Shown: piece by piece, positions 37,540 to 49,608 of the stretch | Numbering within the stretch: position 1 is the stretch's first letter | Layout: each line of letters starts with the position of its first letter | From: Rhynochetos jubatus | Taxonomy: Eukaryota > Chordata > Aves > Eurypygiformes > Rhynochetidae | Direction of reading: 5' to 3' | Assembly: GCA_027574665.1 (NCBI GenBank) | Contig: CM050668.1 | Location: 8,270,001 to 8,334,000 of the forward strand | Length of the DNA stretch: 64,000 nucleotides | Notes under the pieces: generated by a model | What the model saw: only the letters and a program-made list of their open reading frames with translations | Told to the model about the DNA's origin: nothing | Database searches by the model: none | Translations under genes and position numbers: made by a program

Positions 37540-37690
37540 GTACGTTTAAAAGCATGATCCAATCTTGCCTGATTGCCACCACATTGTGTTTGAAGTAATT
37601 ACCATTCATTTGGCTTTTGAGGCTGTTGAATGAATTTTCCACATGAGATTCCTTAATTTGTACATATTTTATTGCTATAAAATAGGTATT
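37540..37690. promoter_or_regulatory. AT-rich block resembling a conserved non-coding element
   Basis: A repeat-free block with AGTAATTACCATTCATTTGG (37595-37614), GAATGAATTTTCC and TTATTGCTATAAAATAGG (37669-37686). The paired TAATTA-type homeodomain cores and lack of repeats suggest a conserved element. Conservation is unverified. Confidence 0.18.
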
Positions 37691-39498
37691 GGCAAGCTGC
37701 CTAAACTGCAGTGCAGGCCTTTAATTCCTATCCCTGTGTGATGAAACGAATTAAGTGCGAGCGGGGAGGCATAAGATCGACTCCTGAAAACGTGTTTTGT
37801 TGACATCTCAAAATGGTCCTTACGCAGGTGCAAACGCACAGGTCGAGTTAAGGTAGCTTAGTTCTGCACTGAAGAGCCAAACCGGTTAGTTTTCATGCAA
37901 GAAAGATCATGTTCCTTTGTAGTGTAAAAGCTCTCCCGTTCCATCCTTGAGCGATCATCCCCATGAGAAAACGCACTCTGCTTGAGGAGGCTATTGGTGC
38001 CCTTGTGCTGGCTTCCTGCATGCTACGGAAAACCTCTAGGAGTATTATTAATCCTACCTGTCCTGTGTATCTGTTCCCTGTGGCTGCGCAGGCCTGCCCT
38101 GCTGGCTGGATTTAGAAGCACGGAGGTGCCCGACCATTCTAAAATAGCTGTGATTAGGTGGAGGTGAAACAAGGGAGCACGTGCGCCGTTCTCCGCCCCC
38201 CCAGGGACACAGTGAAAGATCTCGGGGGCTTCCTTGGACACGGGGCTCCTTTCCCCCATCGTTAAATGGACACTGTGTTCTCGGGTATCTGCTGCTAGAT
38301 TGAAATGTGCCACAATGCGTAGAGAGCAAATGGTAGAACTGCTCTTAAGGGATGCCAGGTGTCAGAGCCCTGTTCTGCTAAGCAACATTGCAACAGAATT
38401 TTGGGGGGAAATCTAATGCTAACAAAGAAAAAGGGAAGTTTTTCTTGTTCGTTTGCCTTAAAGAATGGCAGGAAAGTTGTCAGGTTTCCCTATCTGGGCA
38501 CTTCAGGTACAGCTTTCAAGGAAAAAAAAATAACAATTCTTGGCATGTGCCCCTGTATAGGCATAACTGGTACAAAATTCTGCCCAGCCCAACGTAACAA
38601 AACCATCCCATGCCATCTGGCATCTCCTGTTTGTCATAATCACAAGGCTTTCGTCAATTAAACAGCAAGACTGGGGGGGCTTTGGATCTGCCTAATGAGC
38701 ACTTGTTGACAATCAGCTATTCTGAGCGAAATCAAGCCTTTCTTCACGCTTCTGATGGGAAAGCAGGGGAGTTCCCCAAATGCAGAGCTTGTTAAGGAGC
38801 CTGGCTGATGATATTCATCTCAAGGGAAGGGTTTACAGACTGAGGAAGGTGCTATGCAGGGACACCAGGGCATCCATAGAGAGAATTGTAGAGGTTGGTG
38901 GAGCGTGCCTTGTTGGGATGCACAGTCAGAAAGTTGGCGCTGAACGTGTTGGCTTACTCTGTTTCAGACTGACACTGCTCTGATGCCCCACTGAAGCCAG
39001 TACGGTGAAGGCAGGTGCTTAAAAGCTTCGTTGAACTTGAGGCCCAGGTTTGCAACTTCAAACATAAGAAATTCAGGATAGGAAACGTGCCTGATACTGG
39101 ACAGGGAACAGCCCATCTTCCTTCCCTCCACCCCTGTCCATTCTGCATAACCCAGCTGCTAGGGAAACTTGTCTCTTAGTCGGACTAAACCTTTCTTTAC
39201 CCGAAACTCCTCCTGCCTTGGCCTTCTGAGCTCGTTTTCATTCTGCAGAGGCGCCGCTCGCCTGGGAAGAACATCGTGGAGGCATGTGGCATACTCTGGC
39301 CCTCTCAGTGCTGTATCAGGCTAACAGTTCCTGAAGACATCTAAATTTAAGACGAGCGCTTCACGGGCTGTTGCGCGGAGGAGCCTCAAGGATGCAGTTC
39401 CTTTCAGGGTTGACGTTTCAGCGCTGTCTATTCCTGTATCGGTTCCAAGAAGCCTGCAATTTCTCTGCTTGCAAACACAGGCCTTTTTCTGCTTGCAG
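37691..39498. other. Non-coding stretch, nothing recognised
   Basis: Single-copy sequence. CCCCCATCGTTAAATGGAC near 38255 is faintly MIR-like but too short to call. Frames reach only about 100 codons. Confidence 0.55.
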
Positions 39499-39532
39499 AC
39501 AGCAGATACCAGCACGCTGACAACAACAGGAG
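39499..39532 (+). other. Weak candidate micro-exon
   Basis: This 34-bp segment lies between a strong acceptor (GCCTTTTTCTGCTTGCAG, 39481-39498) and a consensus donor (GAG then GTAAGA). Two of the three frames are open. One would read TADTSTLTTTG, a Thr-rich linker-like peptide, and the other SRYQHADNNR. The length is not a multiple of three. There is no evidence for the neighbouring exons, so this is a splice-signal observation only. Confidence 0.1.
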
Positions 39533-42049
39533 GTAAGATGGCCTGCATCTCACGGGAGATTTTGCTCGTGCTTCTCGGTTAATGGCAGGCAGAATTCAGG
39601 AGCTGACGCCTCGCTATGGGTCCAGCCGGAGCAAGCTTGGCAGTGGCTGGTTCCTGTGCCGCTGTGTTTGTAGACACAGACGTGCACCGAGACACGCACC
39701 TTCTTGTGCCCACGTACCAGAATAAATCAAAAGACGAGGTCACGCAGCGTGGAATGAAACACTGCCGCTGGACTGTCAAGCTAGTCGTAATACTCTCAGG
39801 GCCCTCGTTCTCTGTGATCTCAACTGGGAATATTCATAGCCCCTTTGATGATTCTTCATGGAGACTGAGAATCCCAGGGAGGACAAATGCTCTGTTTTAT
39901 TATGGCAATACATAACTTAATTTTGAGGCAGATCACAGATTTCTGTCTGACATTTCTACCTTTCAACTGTTGCAAGTTTTTCAGCAAACAGCGAAGGAAA
40001 GGGAAAAAGACAAAGCCACCATGTTAAATGTTAATGTGCTTTTCTTCTCCCTCTGGAGGTAGATCTCAATAAAATGTATAACAGTTTTAAATCTTGTTTC
40101 AATACATTTTTATGTGAAAATATATGAAGTACAGCCTGAAAGGACAAAAGAAAATTCTCATTTGTCCTTTAGGCAAAGCTTTTTAAGTGTTCATACATAA
40201 AATATGATTGAGAATACCAGTGGCATTTCAACTAGAGACAAAGCAAAACAAGGTGAAAAATGTTGTGGATTATCGTAAAAGTAGAAGCTTCATTCCTGGC
40301 TGCAAACCTTATAACATTGTGCAGGATACAAGTGACCTGCTGAACGCTAAATTTCTCTGTTGAAGAGAGGATTCAATTAGGGCAGCGCTGGCTATGAAAC
40401 ACGCACCTCTCTGCGGTGTTAATGGGACTGTGTCCTGGCGTGGGGGGGCTTTGCCTTCTGAAAAACAGATGAATGTGCAGATTTACTAATCAGGTGAGCT
40501 TCTACCTTGACTGTAAATTCTTAGGAACAATCTTTGTAGTTTGGCTTCCTCACTTAAAGCACCAGCCCAAGGTGCAGACTGCAGTGAACTGAAATGTAAC
40601 TGTACGACTTGGTCTTCCTGCTTGGAACAATATGTCTTACGTTTCTGGGATCAGCAACACTCCATCAGAGGGGGCTGTAGCTAAGAAAACAGCACAGGTG
40701 AACTTCGGAATGTGCTTTTACAAAGAGAAAAATACCACTTGTGTTCCAGGGAACTCTGTAGGTACGGTTTTTCTCGGTGAGGAGCTCCTCTCGCTGTTCC
40801 ATTGCTGCTCTCCTGATGTGACCAGTCGTCAAACTGTGAAGTGCAGAGGTGAGTAATACTTTGATTTGTGCCTTTTCCTGGGTGGAAGAGGAAGAATCTC
40901 CTTGTGTCTCACCCTGTCTCCACGAAGGGGCTTGCATTCTTGCTCACGGTCTCTGCGCAAGCTGTGCCTGCAATGCTTCAGGTTGGCTGTAGCCTGCAGC
41001 AGAAGCCAAGAGGAAAGTTCAGACAGGTTGATTTATCAGAGAATCTCAAAAAAATGTTTCCTTCTATATATCTGTTATGTTGCTTTCCCCGATCGATCCA
41101 GCTGTGTGAGCCGCTGAGCCCCTGAAGTTGCTAACACGGGCAGGAGATGCATGTGAGCAAAGGGCTGAAAATCCTGGAATCCCTGCAGGTAATGCAGAAT
41201 GGTGGCTCTGAGTCTCTGCACAGTCCCAGCTGGGGGCTAACCCCCCCCAGCTCAGGGCAGTGTTGGTTAGCCGTGAGAAGAAGTCTTGCGTGTGCGCTCT
41301 TCAACACTGATGCTGGCACAACGCCCTTGCAGCGAGGCTTGTTTTGTTAGAGAAACCCAGTGATGACTCTGCAGGCTTTAGAGGGATTTGCGAGAACACC
41401 TGTAGCTCTCCAGCAAACCCGCTGGCTGCGAGGCGGGATCTCACACCAGTGCTGCAGGCCGTGGGCAGGTTGGGTGACATTACATGGTGCTGGATGAAGG
41501 AACCCCTCTTTACAGGTCTCCCCGAGTTCACGTCCCTGCATGGGTAACACCATATATGCCCGGGTTCCTTATTTAAATGTTACTTTGCACAACATTTATC
41601 CTTTTGCCATCAAGGTATCGTCTCTGCTCTGTAGCAGTAGCTGTTTATTTTCATGTTTTATCTTTATTTTTTACTATTTGCAATCTAAACTGACCTTTCT
41701 ACTACATAACCACTTGAGAAGGAGATGTCCTGCTCGCACGGGGAATGCCTCAAGAGAAGGGGAGTCCTGCATAATTTCCTATCCTCTCGCAGACAGCCTT
41801 CATATTGGAAAACTGGGGAATATTACTTTCTGGCCCTGCACACTCTCCTGGGTAGAAAGGTCCTGAAACACAATTTATTGTAAAACACACAGTGGTTACA
41901 GAGCTAGCACAGTCAATGATATTCCTTTTATTACCACTCAGATGAGAACACAAAATGACATTGGAAAGCAGTGAACTCACCAGAAGGGCAGAGAAAGCCA
42001 TTAAATTCAACACGCATCATATTTCATAATCAGAATCCTGCAGTCAGAG
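39533..42049. other. Non-coding stretch, nothing recognised
   Basis: Single-copy sequence. A strong donor (GAG then GTGAGT) near 40848 and another (CAG then GTGAGC) near 40492 lack convincing acceptor partners. A 9-bp G/C hairpin (AGCTGGGGG against CCCCCAGCT) lies near 41229-41253. No gene was identified. Confidence 0.5.
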
Positions 42050-42330
42050 CTGACACCACTGAATGAGTTTGTTGTAGTCATGATAATATAAAACCCGCTG
42101 CATCTGCTTCCCTTGGCACTTTTCTTTGTAGACCCTTGCAGTGTATGGGCTATTAATCATCAGTAGCCAGGGACACTGCAGACCAATGCACTTTGTATTG
42201 CATAAATTGAAAATGCATCACTATTAGAGAGAAAACTGCCTTCTGTACATCTCTATTTAGATAAGCAGTTTCCTAAAGGGCTGCCATGCTATTATGGCTA
42301 ACCACTTAATTGGAGTTCTTTCCACAGCCT
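42050..42330. promoter_or_regulatory. AT-rich block resembling a conserved non-coding element
   Basis: Repeat-free block with GTCATGATAATATAAAAC (42077), GGGCTATTAATCATCAG (42149-42165), GTATTGCATAAATTGAAAAT (42195) and CCACTTAATTGGAG (42302-42315). It ends directly at a G-quadruplex motif. The texture suggests a conserved regulatory element. Function is not shown. Confidence 0.2.
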
Positions 42331-42337
42331 AGTAATT

Positions 42338-42354
42338 GGGGTTGGGGGGGAGGG
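42338..42354 (+). other. Compact G-quadruplex motif
   Basis: GGGG-TT-GGGGGGG-A-GGG. Four runs of at least three G are separated by loops of one to three bases, which satisfies the canonical G-quadruplex pattern. It sits at the right edge of the AT-rich block. Confidence 0.75.
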
Positions 42355-43554
42355 TAACGCAATCCCTTTTGCAGCATGTATGGAAACAAAGCAGGCAGGG
42401 TGTTCCTTTTCGTACCTAGGAAGCCTGACAGGACTCAAGCTGGAGGTGAGAAAATCCAGTCAAATATACCGTATCGTTTAACCTCACTGCATTAACTTCA
42501 CGAGTGAGAGGGCTGCGCGTACCTGAGTGGGAGAGGGATGTTGTGTAACCTGTGTGTTAGTGAGTTTTCGGTAGCTGACTGGAGCAACAGTTTGCCAGAG
42601 AAGGGGTGCTGCCTTTCCTTCCGTTAGCTCTTAAGCCCATGTTTAGGATAAAAAAGTTTTAGTGGCAACTTGAGAAAAGGCAATGGCAAATTCAGCACTC
42701 AACTTCGCTCTTTTTAAAGAGAACCTGTTGTATTGCCAGTATTTGTCCAACTGAGGAAAGATCAGCAACTAATGAAAGTGGGAGAGCTGGAGTAATTTGA
42801 CAGTGAAAGTGTAGCTTTTAAACTGCACGGTTTAGGTGTTTTATGGTTTCGGTGTTTTCTCTTGATGGGCTGTGGTCAGTGCGTGGAACTTCATTGATCT
42901 TTGGCTATAACTACCCACACAATTCTCATTACATCTGCTGTACTCTGCGGGTCATATTTCCCAGTGTGTGCGGTCGATGATGTGTCAGAAAGACATGAGT
43001 TAAAATTACATGAGCTTGTGTTGAGTCTCATGTCTTCTCATACTTGCTGGCTCAAACATAGGTATGGATATCAGCGAAAATGCTCAGGCCAGGTCCAAAT
43101 CAGAACTGGCTTTAAATTGAGGCCAATACACATAGCTTGTTCAGAACGGTGATCTTCAGCCTCTCCCAGCTACTGCATATCTTGGACGTGTTCACATTTC
43201 AGCTACATTTCTTCACTATTTCTTTGGACAAAGTTATCTAGAAAGTTTCAAGTCCAGCCACAACCAAAAATATCTCCTTGGTTGATCTAAACAGTTTCGA
43301 GTATCTCTTGTCACTCAAGTACTTTCCTGAAGTAATTTGAACTGGGGAGGTGTTTCCTGAGCATGTCTGTCAGTGAGGTTATCTAGGCGGAGCTGGAGGA
43401 TATGGAGCGCCTAGGCGAGTAGGGATGGCACTACGTTGGCTGAAAGATGGAGAAAGGAGGGTCAGGCTCTAGCCCACAGTCGCAGACTTTGTCTAGTAAC
43501 AGTAAGACACAGGAGTGATGCCTGGCACCTGAATGAGGAAGGGCTGGCTGATTT
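42355..43554. other. Non-coding stretch, nothing recognised
   Basis: Single-copy sequence with a donor-like GAG/GTGAGA at 42446. No gene, RNA or repeat family was recognised. Confidence 0.55.
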
Positions 43555-44120
43555 AATCATGGAATCACAGAACGGTTTGGGTTGGAAGGGGCCATAAAGC
43601 CCATCCAGTTCCACCCCCCTTGCCGTGGGCAGGGACACCCTCCACAGACCAGGTTGCTCCAAGCCTCATCCAGCCTGGCCTTGGACACTGCCAGGGATGG
43701 GACATCCACAGCTTCTCTGGGCAACCTGTCCCAGTGCCCCCCACCCTCTCTGGGAAGAATTTCTTCCTGATGTCCAATCTAAATCTCCCTCTTTCAGTTT
43801 AAAGCCATTACCCTTTGTCTTGTCAGCCCCTGCCCTTATAAAAAGTCCCCCCCAGCTTTCTTGTAGCCCCCCCCCCAGGTACTGGAAGGTGCTATAAGGT
43901 CTCCCCAGAGCCTTCTCCAGGCTGAACACCCCCAACTCTCCCAGCCTGTCCCCACAGCAGAGGGGCTCCAGCCCTCTGATCATCTCCGTGGCCTCCACTG
44001 GACTCGTTCTAACTGGTCCATATCCTTAAGCTGAGGGCTCCAGAGCTGGACACAGAACTCCAGGTGGGGTCTCATGAGCACAGAGTAGAGGGGGAGAACC
44101 CCCTCCGTCGACCTGCTGTT
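43555..44120 (-). mobile_element. CR1 retrotransposon fragment, about 0.56 kb
   Basis: This is the longest CR1 copy here, in reverse orientation. The plus strand starts with the terminal octamer array (AATCATGGAATCACAGAA). It then reads GGTTTGGGTTGGAAGGGGCC, the GCCGTGGGCAGGGACACC segment, CATCCAGCCTGGCCTTGGAC, GGGCAACCTGTCCCAGTGCC, TTCTTCCTGATGTCCAATCT and CCCAGCCTGTCCCCACAGCA. It fades out after the CCTCCGTCGACCTGCTG segment (44102-44118). It covers the 3' UTR and the C-terminal end of the reverse-transcriptase ORF2, with homopolymer C slips (C10 near 43867). It cannot move by itself. Open frames on both strands here are shadows of CR1. Confidence 0.95.
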
Positions 44121-46938
44121 CAGCTGACTGGCGCTGGCTGCCTTCTCAGTAAGGTGCTAATTCCCCAGCCCTGACAAGGCAGTGAGAGATGTGAGAGGCC
44201 CCTTCATGCAGAAAAGAAAAGGAGGCACGGATAAGTCATTCCCAGAATTGCACACAGTATGTGTCATCCTCTTTTTAGTCCTACCAGTTTGTGCCTTTTG
44301 ACTCCGGGATATAATCCTGTTACAGGTTAAGCTGATTTAAATCCAGACTGCTGTTGTCCTGCCCTACCCTCCCCGCCTGCTCCTGTGTGCGTTGGCACTA
44401 CTCTGCCTGGCAGCAGTTAAAGCAGATGTTGCTGTATTCAGACTCAGCTGTGTCAGCCCTCAGTGCTGGCTCCCGGAGTAGCTGTGTACGTGACGGTGGT
44501 GCCCAAAAGGGAAGCGGGACTAAGGGCAGCACTCTGCTCAATAGGGAGAGTCGAGTTCTAAACGCTGATCGCTGGGCCAGTAGCAGGTAACAGGGACAGA
44601 GAGGTCGCTTCATAGAGGGGTTATGAAGGAGAGCAGCATCTTTACAAGGGCTGACAGTTTACTCCCGTGGAGAGCACGCTAAGGACTGAGCTTCGAAGAA
44701 ATCTGAAATTAGATCTGCTCGGTTAAAAAAAACCCAAACCCACCCCACTGAGGAGTTGGCTAGTTGCCTTCATCTTGCAGTTCCATGGGAATTTCGTTTC
44801 GTTCTAGGTAAACTGGTGGTGAGTTAGAACCAAGTGTAACTGTTGGCTGTGTGGTGAAGCACCGAACTGGTTTAGGATAAAGAACATACTGCTGTCTCTA
44901 GCTGGAGGTGACAGGGAGTATTTTCTACTTTAACTGTGTGGTTTTCTGTGATGTAATCAAGGAAGGACTTGAGTTCGAGACCAGGGCAGGACTGGCAAGC
45001 GGTTTCATTCTGGGATGGGTACCTGTGTCTAATACCTGAACATTACTGCTACCTATGAAAAAACAGGACTGGATTTAGGGGAATTTTGCATGCTCTCTGC
45101 TGTCAGTCACGAAGGAATTTGAAGCTTTGGGAGCTACCAGATCTGGTTTAAAAGGCAAGTAATTACAATAACAACATTCAGGTTCTGAAAAAGGCCTTTT
45201 GAAAAACCAGCAACGTGGTCTGCTCCGAGTATGTATCTATATGTATATAGTTGGCTCCAGCACTGCTTAGTATTGGTTTCTTCAAAGTTACCTATTCAAG
45301 AACCAAACAGACACAATCTCCAAATCCAAACACTCATATTTAAAGCACCCCATGCTTAAATTTCAGTTTCGAATACAGGTTGTTTTGAAAAAATGATAAC
45401 ATCAAGGCATGGAAGTATCTTCTTGAAAGAAATAAATTATGCAGAGGTTTCCTAAATAATTTAACAGATATAGTAAACAAAAATTATGATTTCTTACAAA
45501 ACCCTCAACTTGCTAGCATTTTGTTCCTGTGGTAACGGATATGGGTTCTCTGTTTTGAGGCTTTAATTTTAATCACTTGGTCAGAGCAGTGTTGCAGATG
45601 CAGATTATTAAAAAATAAAATGTTCTAGCATCAGCCAGTGAGCATGGCTCTGAAAATAAGATCTCATTATATTTGTTACTTAAAGCTATCACGGTGGTGA
45701 GGGATTAAAATAGGTCCAAATCGTTCAGCTGATCAGAAAAAATAATAATTAAAAAACCCCCATGGTGTGGAAATTGTCACAGATTTCTTGTCTGTCTCCT
45801 CATTTCTTTAGATGAGTTTCTGTTAGTCAGCAATGCCTTTTATTATTCCTTTGGTTTCATTTGGAATGTCCCAACCCCTGGTTCAGTCTCCTGATAGACT
45901 TGTCTACATTATTTCACATTTAAATGGCTTTGATATATTGCCCCTGCTCTATACAAAGCTGTATTTAAGATCAATTTAAGCTTCTCCTTCAGCTGTAAGA
46001 ATAACTCATGAGAAGACAAACACAAGTCAGAAAGAAACACTTCAGAAGCACGGAAATTTTTCATTCTTAATGTATATAATTGCTTTTCTCTGTCAGTACT
46101 GGTAATGGGAAATTCGGAATCACACACTGTTGTAAGACTTTGCAACAAGTAGAGTAAGTTACTGCAGCAAAGTCAGGATTTACATTTATTTGGTCCTTGG
46201 GGGGGTGCTGGAAATAAGACTGGAAGTAAATGAGGCCTCCCTGATTTAGTATACAGTGCCTTAAACGTGTTAACCAGTTAGTGTGATTTATGTTTCCTTC
46301 CTCACACACCCTCTCCACAAAAGAAAATCTAATCAGGATTTGAAGTTATGCTGTTTCATTGCTTTGATTCTGGTGAATTGTTTCAGTTTTTTATTATATG
46401 TGAAAGAAAAGCCAAGCAAAGCAAATTACAACAAAATATTTCAATCAAAGCTGCGTTTGACCCACAATACAGTGCTATCATCTGCTGCATTCCTTGTTTT
46501 TCATACTATTTGCAACATTTCAAATTGAGAATTGCAGTAACTACTGCCCACCAAGAGCTGATACTGTTGAGAGAGAGAATGGGTAGGAACTTTTTGTTTT
46601 CATGGTTTGGGAACACAGAAAAATGAGCTGAGGAGTCGAGTAGTGGGTCAGTGCCAGAGTCAGGAACAGAAATATGCTTCTCTCACTCATTCCACATGCT
46701 AAATAACCTGGATCCAGCCACACAGTGAGCAGTATTTCTCTAGGATGACAGCCTCCCGCAGCACCCTTCAGATGAGCCACGTCAGAGGAAAGTACCGACT
46801 CCTAGCAGCGCTGCAGGGAAGGCAGAGAGCGGGCAGCCCAGCAGCCAGTTTTCTTAAGATCGCTCACTGAATTTTATTTTTCTTGGTCTTCCATCTTTAT
46901 ATCATATTAATTTGCTTTTTGATTTCTTGACTGTGCAG
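44121..46938. other. Non-coding stretch, nothing recognised
   Basis: Single-copy sequence, AT-rich at 45100-46600. No gene, RNA or repeat family was recognised. Confidence 0.6.
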
Positions 46939-47089
46939 AACGACAGTAAATGTGTCCATGCGCCTTGGAGCACAGGAACGGAAGAGCCGTGGCCTCGTCC
47001 CCTGGCGAGAGGCAGCACACAGAGGAAGAGGCCAGCAGTCAGACTAATGTCTGTGCCAGCCATGGCTACTCTGTGGATCTAGAAGGAAG
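46939..47089 (+). other. Candidate non-coding exon
   Basis: This 151-bp segment has the best splice signals in the window. The acceptor (GCTTTTTGATTTCTTGACTGTGCAG) has a long pyrimidine tract and a plausible branch point upstream. The donor is AAG then GTAAGA. The first frame is open for about 46 codons but meets TAG at 47079. The second frame stops at 47045 and the third almost at once. It is therefore not a clean internal coding exon. It fits better as a lncRNA or untranslated exon, a terminal coding exon piece or chance. The segment is rich in G and A and contains AGAGGAAGAGG, an enhancer-like purine element. Confidence 0.2.
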
Positions 47090-48039
47090 GTAAGAACTGT
47101 GCCTGCAAGGTACAGCGGGTTTACGCTGCTGAGAACAGTACAGTCTGTGCAGCACCGTTTATCTGCCCACGGCTGTGTTAGAGGGACACATAGCATAGTT
47201 CTATACACAGTGAAACAGCATATGGATTTTACTTCACTCTCTGTGAGGGAGTGAATTGAAGAAGAATGAATCCAGAGTGCCACTGCCCTCCTAAAGAGAG
47301 GGGAGTTCAGCCTGAGCCTCATCTGCTCGGCGTGGAGGGAGAGCAGCAGGAGCAATGTGTGCCATTAGTGCGCTGTGTGACGCTGGTACTAGCCTGGTGG
47401 TTTACGCACTGGAGGGATGTCAGTGTGGATTGCACAGCAAACCCTCGCCGCCGATCTGCCTAGTAACAGTACGTTTTCAGGTGTGTGTTCTGGGAATCCT
47501 TCCCTCTAGTGCCCCTGGGCCTTCTGCTTTAGTGCAGTTCCCCAGCTTGGAGCGACACGACGTGATTTCCTCAGATTTCAGCTGGGCATCCCACTGGCCT
47601 CATGAGGGTGGAGGGGAATGACAGCCAGCTTGATTTGGCAGTAGCCTGCTATTTCCACTATGGGGAAAACACAGCTTTAAAATCACCCACTTATTTTTGT
47701 GAAACAGCATGTTCAGGATTGATTACTTGCTTCTGAAAGCTGTTGTAGCTGAAAGTGTTGCTGTTTTAAAGACTTACAGGTGCAGCAAGTCAGGGTCATC
47801 CACGTAAATCATTGCCTGCTGTTGACAAGAAATGTAACAGGTTGGGGTGGTTGTTAGGAGAGCACACACAACTGGATATGTTGAAATCTTAATGGTGCTT
47901 TTCCTTACTATTTGATACAGGAGGTAAAAAACCCCAAGCAATAAAAATCCCTCACGACAAGCTTTATTTTATGAAGTCAGCAGAAATGTCTCAAGGCTTA
48001 GCATTCTGAAAAAAGCTTCAGTTGATCAATACCAGATTC
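47090..48039. other. Non-coding stretch, nothing recognised
   Basis: Single-copy sequence. The overlapping frames at 47266-47621 show no domain. No repeat was identified. Confidence 0.55.
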
Positions 48040-48115
48040 CTCCCTCTGTGTATGCTCAAATGATTAATTTGCATTCATTTAATATTTTCAACTAGCTGTA
48101 TTTGGAAAAGTCGTT
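48040..48115. promoter_or_regulatory. Short AT-rich block with an octamer motif
   Basis: A perfect octamer ATTTGCAT (48067-48074) lies in the context TGATTAATTTGCATTCATTT, followed by AATATTTTC. It is a plausible POU/homeodomain cluster, called from motif content only. Confidence 0.2.
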
Positions 48116-49406
48116 ATCACAAGCTTCCTTGCTGGTGAAGGAACTCACCCAACCAGGAGAAGGACAGGGAATCAGAGGAAACACTGCAGGGGTCTGAAAT
48201 GAGAGAGACAATACAGTAAGTCAAGGGAGGTGCTTCAGTGGAGGAACAGAAGGCAAAGTCTTCCTCACCTCTCTGCTTTGCTCTGGGGCAGCTCTGCAGG
48301 CACCCGAGTTCACTTCCATACTGCCCTCCAGAGCGAGTCCCCGCTAGTGCTAGAGGAAAACATAACCTTAAAACATAAAAAGGTCAGTTTGTTGTGGACT
48401 CTGCCCAGATGGTGTGGTTGTATCCAACCCTAGTCTGGCTCTTCCACCCCGGAAGGTTCTTTGACAATGTACTGGGCAGTTGTTCAGTTGTGACTGAAAT
48501 GTGGCCACATGCCATCAGGACTGTGCTTTCTGGATCATGGTGTAAACACACTGGGATGGCAGTCGCCATCAATTTGAACCAAAAATACCCCAAAAGCAAG
48601 TTTCATGGCTGTAGGGGACTCAGAAAGCACAAAGGCCAAGTACTGTGCAGTGGGGATGTGGTCAGCCTTGTCTAACTGGCGCTAGTTCTGGGCGACTTAG
48701 TGTGTTTTGTTCCCAGTGCAGCTGGTGAGGACAGTACACAGGAGGTAATGTAGATTTCCAAACACACCTCACCTTCCTTGCAGTTCCAAGTTGCACATTT
48801 TCCTACTAAAAAGAGAGTGCTTTAAAAGACGTTCATGTAACTCCTCAAAAGAGTTATATAATCTTAAATATGGAGAAAGTCAGACCAGTTTTCAGCATCT
48901 GAAATTTTAATTTAATTAAGCATTTGTTCAAATCATCTTTGAGCTTACTGCTTCGTCCAGTCATGTGTTACACACAGCTCTTTGGAAAAGCACAACTGGC
49001 TCTCTTTAGCATTAAGGAAACTTTATTTAAGATAAGCTGTATTTAACGAAAGAGAAGTCCTTCAGCCAGTGATGGTAATACTTGGTAAATCACTCCATTG
49101 AATGTTTTCCATGGTATGTCAGTCAGCTTCAGTAAGTTCTCATTAAGCAATTTCCTACAAGGTAAGAGATCTGTAAGATTTACAGTGTCAGCACTGCCAG
49201 CAGAATCATTAGTGGAGCAGCTTTTGTGTAAAGCAAAGGACCCCCGCACCACTGATGAGATCTGTAGTCATTAGAGCTGGGTGAAAATTTGAGTTACCAA
49301 AGTTGGGTACCTCTCTGAAATCAAGAAGAATTTTGACAGGGTTTCATAACAGCAGAAAACATGAAAGAAATTCTCTAGAAACATTTCCAAAACTTCTAAA
49401 GTGAAG
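48116..49406. other. Non-coding stretch, nothing recognised
   Basis: Single-copy sequence with short frames only and no identifiable element. Confidence 0.6.
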
Positions 49407-49608
49407 TAGAATCCTAGAATGGTATGGGTTGGAAGGGACCATAAAGCCCCCCCAGTCCCACCCCCTGCCGTGGGCAGGGACACCATCCACAGACCAGGTT
49501 GCTCCGAGCCTCATCCAGCCTGGCCTTGGACACTGCCAGGGATGGGGCACCCACAGCTTCTCTGGGCAACCTGTCCCAGCGCCTCCCCACCCTCTCCGGG
49601 ATGAATTT
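49407..49608 (-). mobile_element. CR1 retrotransposon fragment, about 0.2 kb
   Basis: A reverse-oriented CR1 tail. TAGAATCCTAGAATGGTATG is followed by GGTTGGAAGGGACCATAAAG, the GCCGTGGGCAGGGACACCAT segment, GGCCTTGGACACTGCCAGGG and GGCAACCTGTCCCAGCGCC. It breaks off after GGGATGAATTT, where full copies continue. It is closely similar to the copy at 43555, sharing for example the unusual GGCCATAAAGCCC / GACCATAAAGCCC variant, so both probably belong to the same CR1 subfamily. Confidence 0.95.

Noticed and set aside
38245..38290. CCCCCATCGTTAAATGGAC as a MIR fragment
   Set aside because: Only about 20 bases resemble the family and the neighbouring landmarks are missing.
40632..40848. Coding segment ending at a strong GAG/GTGAGT donor
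   Set aside because: No convincing acceptor or start context exists upstream, and the peptide has no family resemblance.
43565..44000. Overlapping frames on both strands (up to 110 codons)
   Set aside because: They lie inside the CR1 fragment and reflect its C/G-rich tail, not genes.
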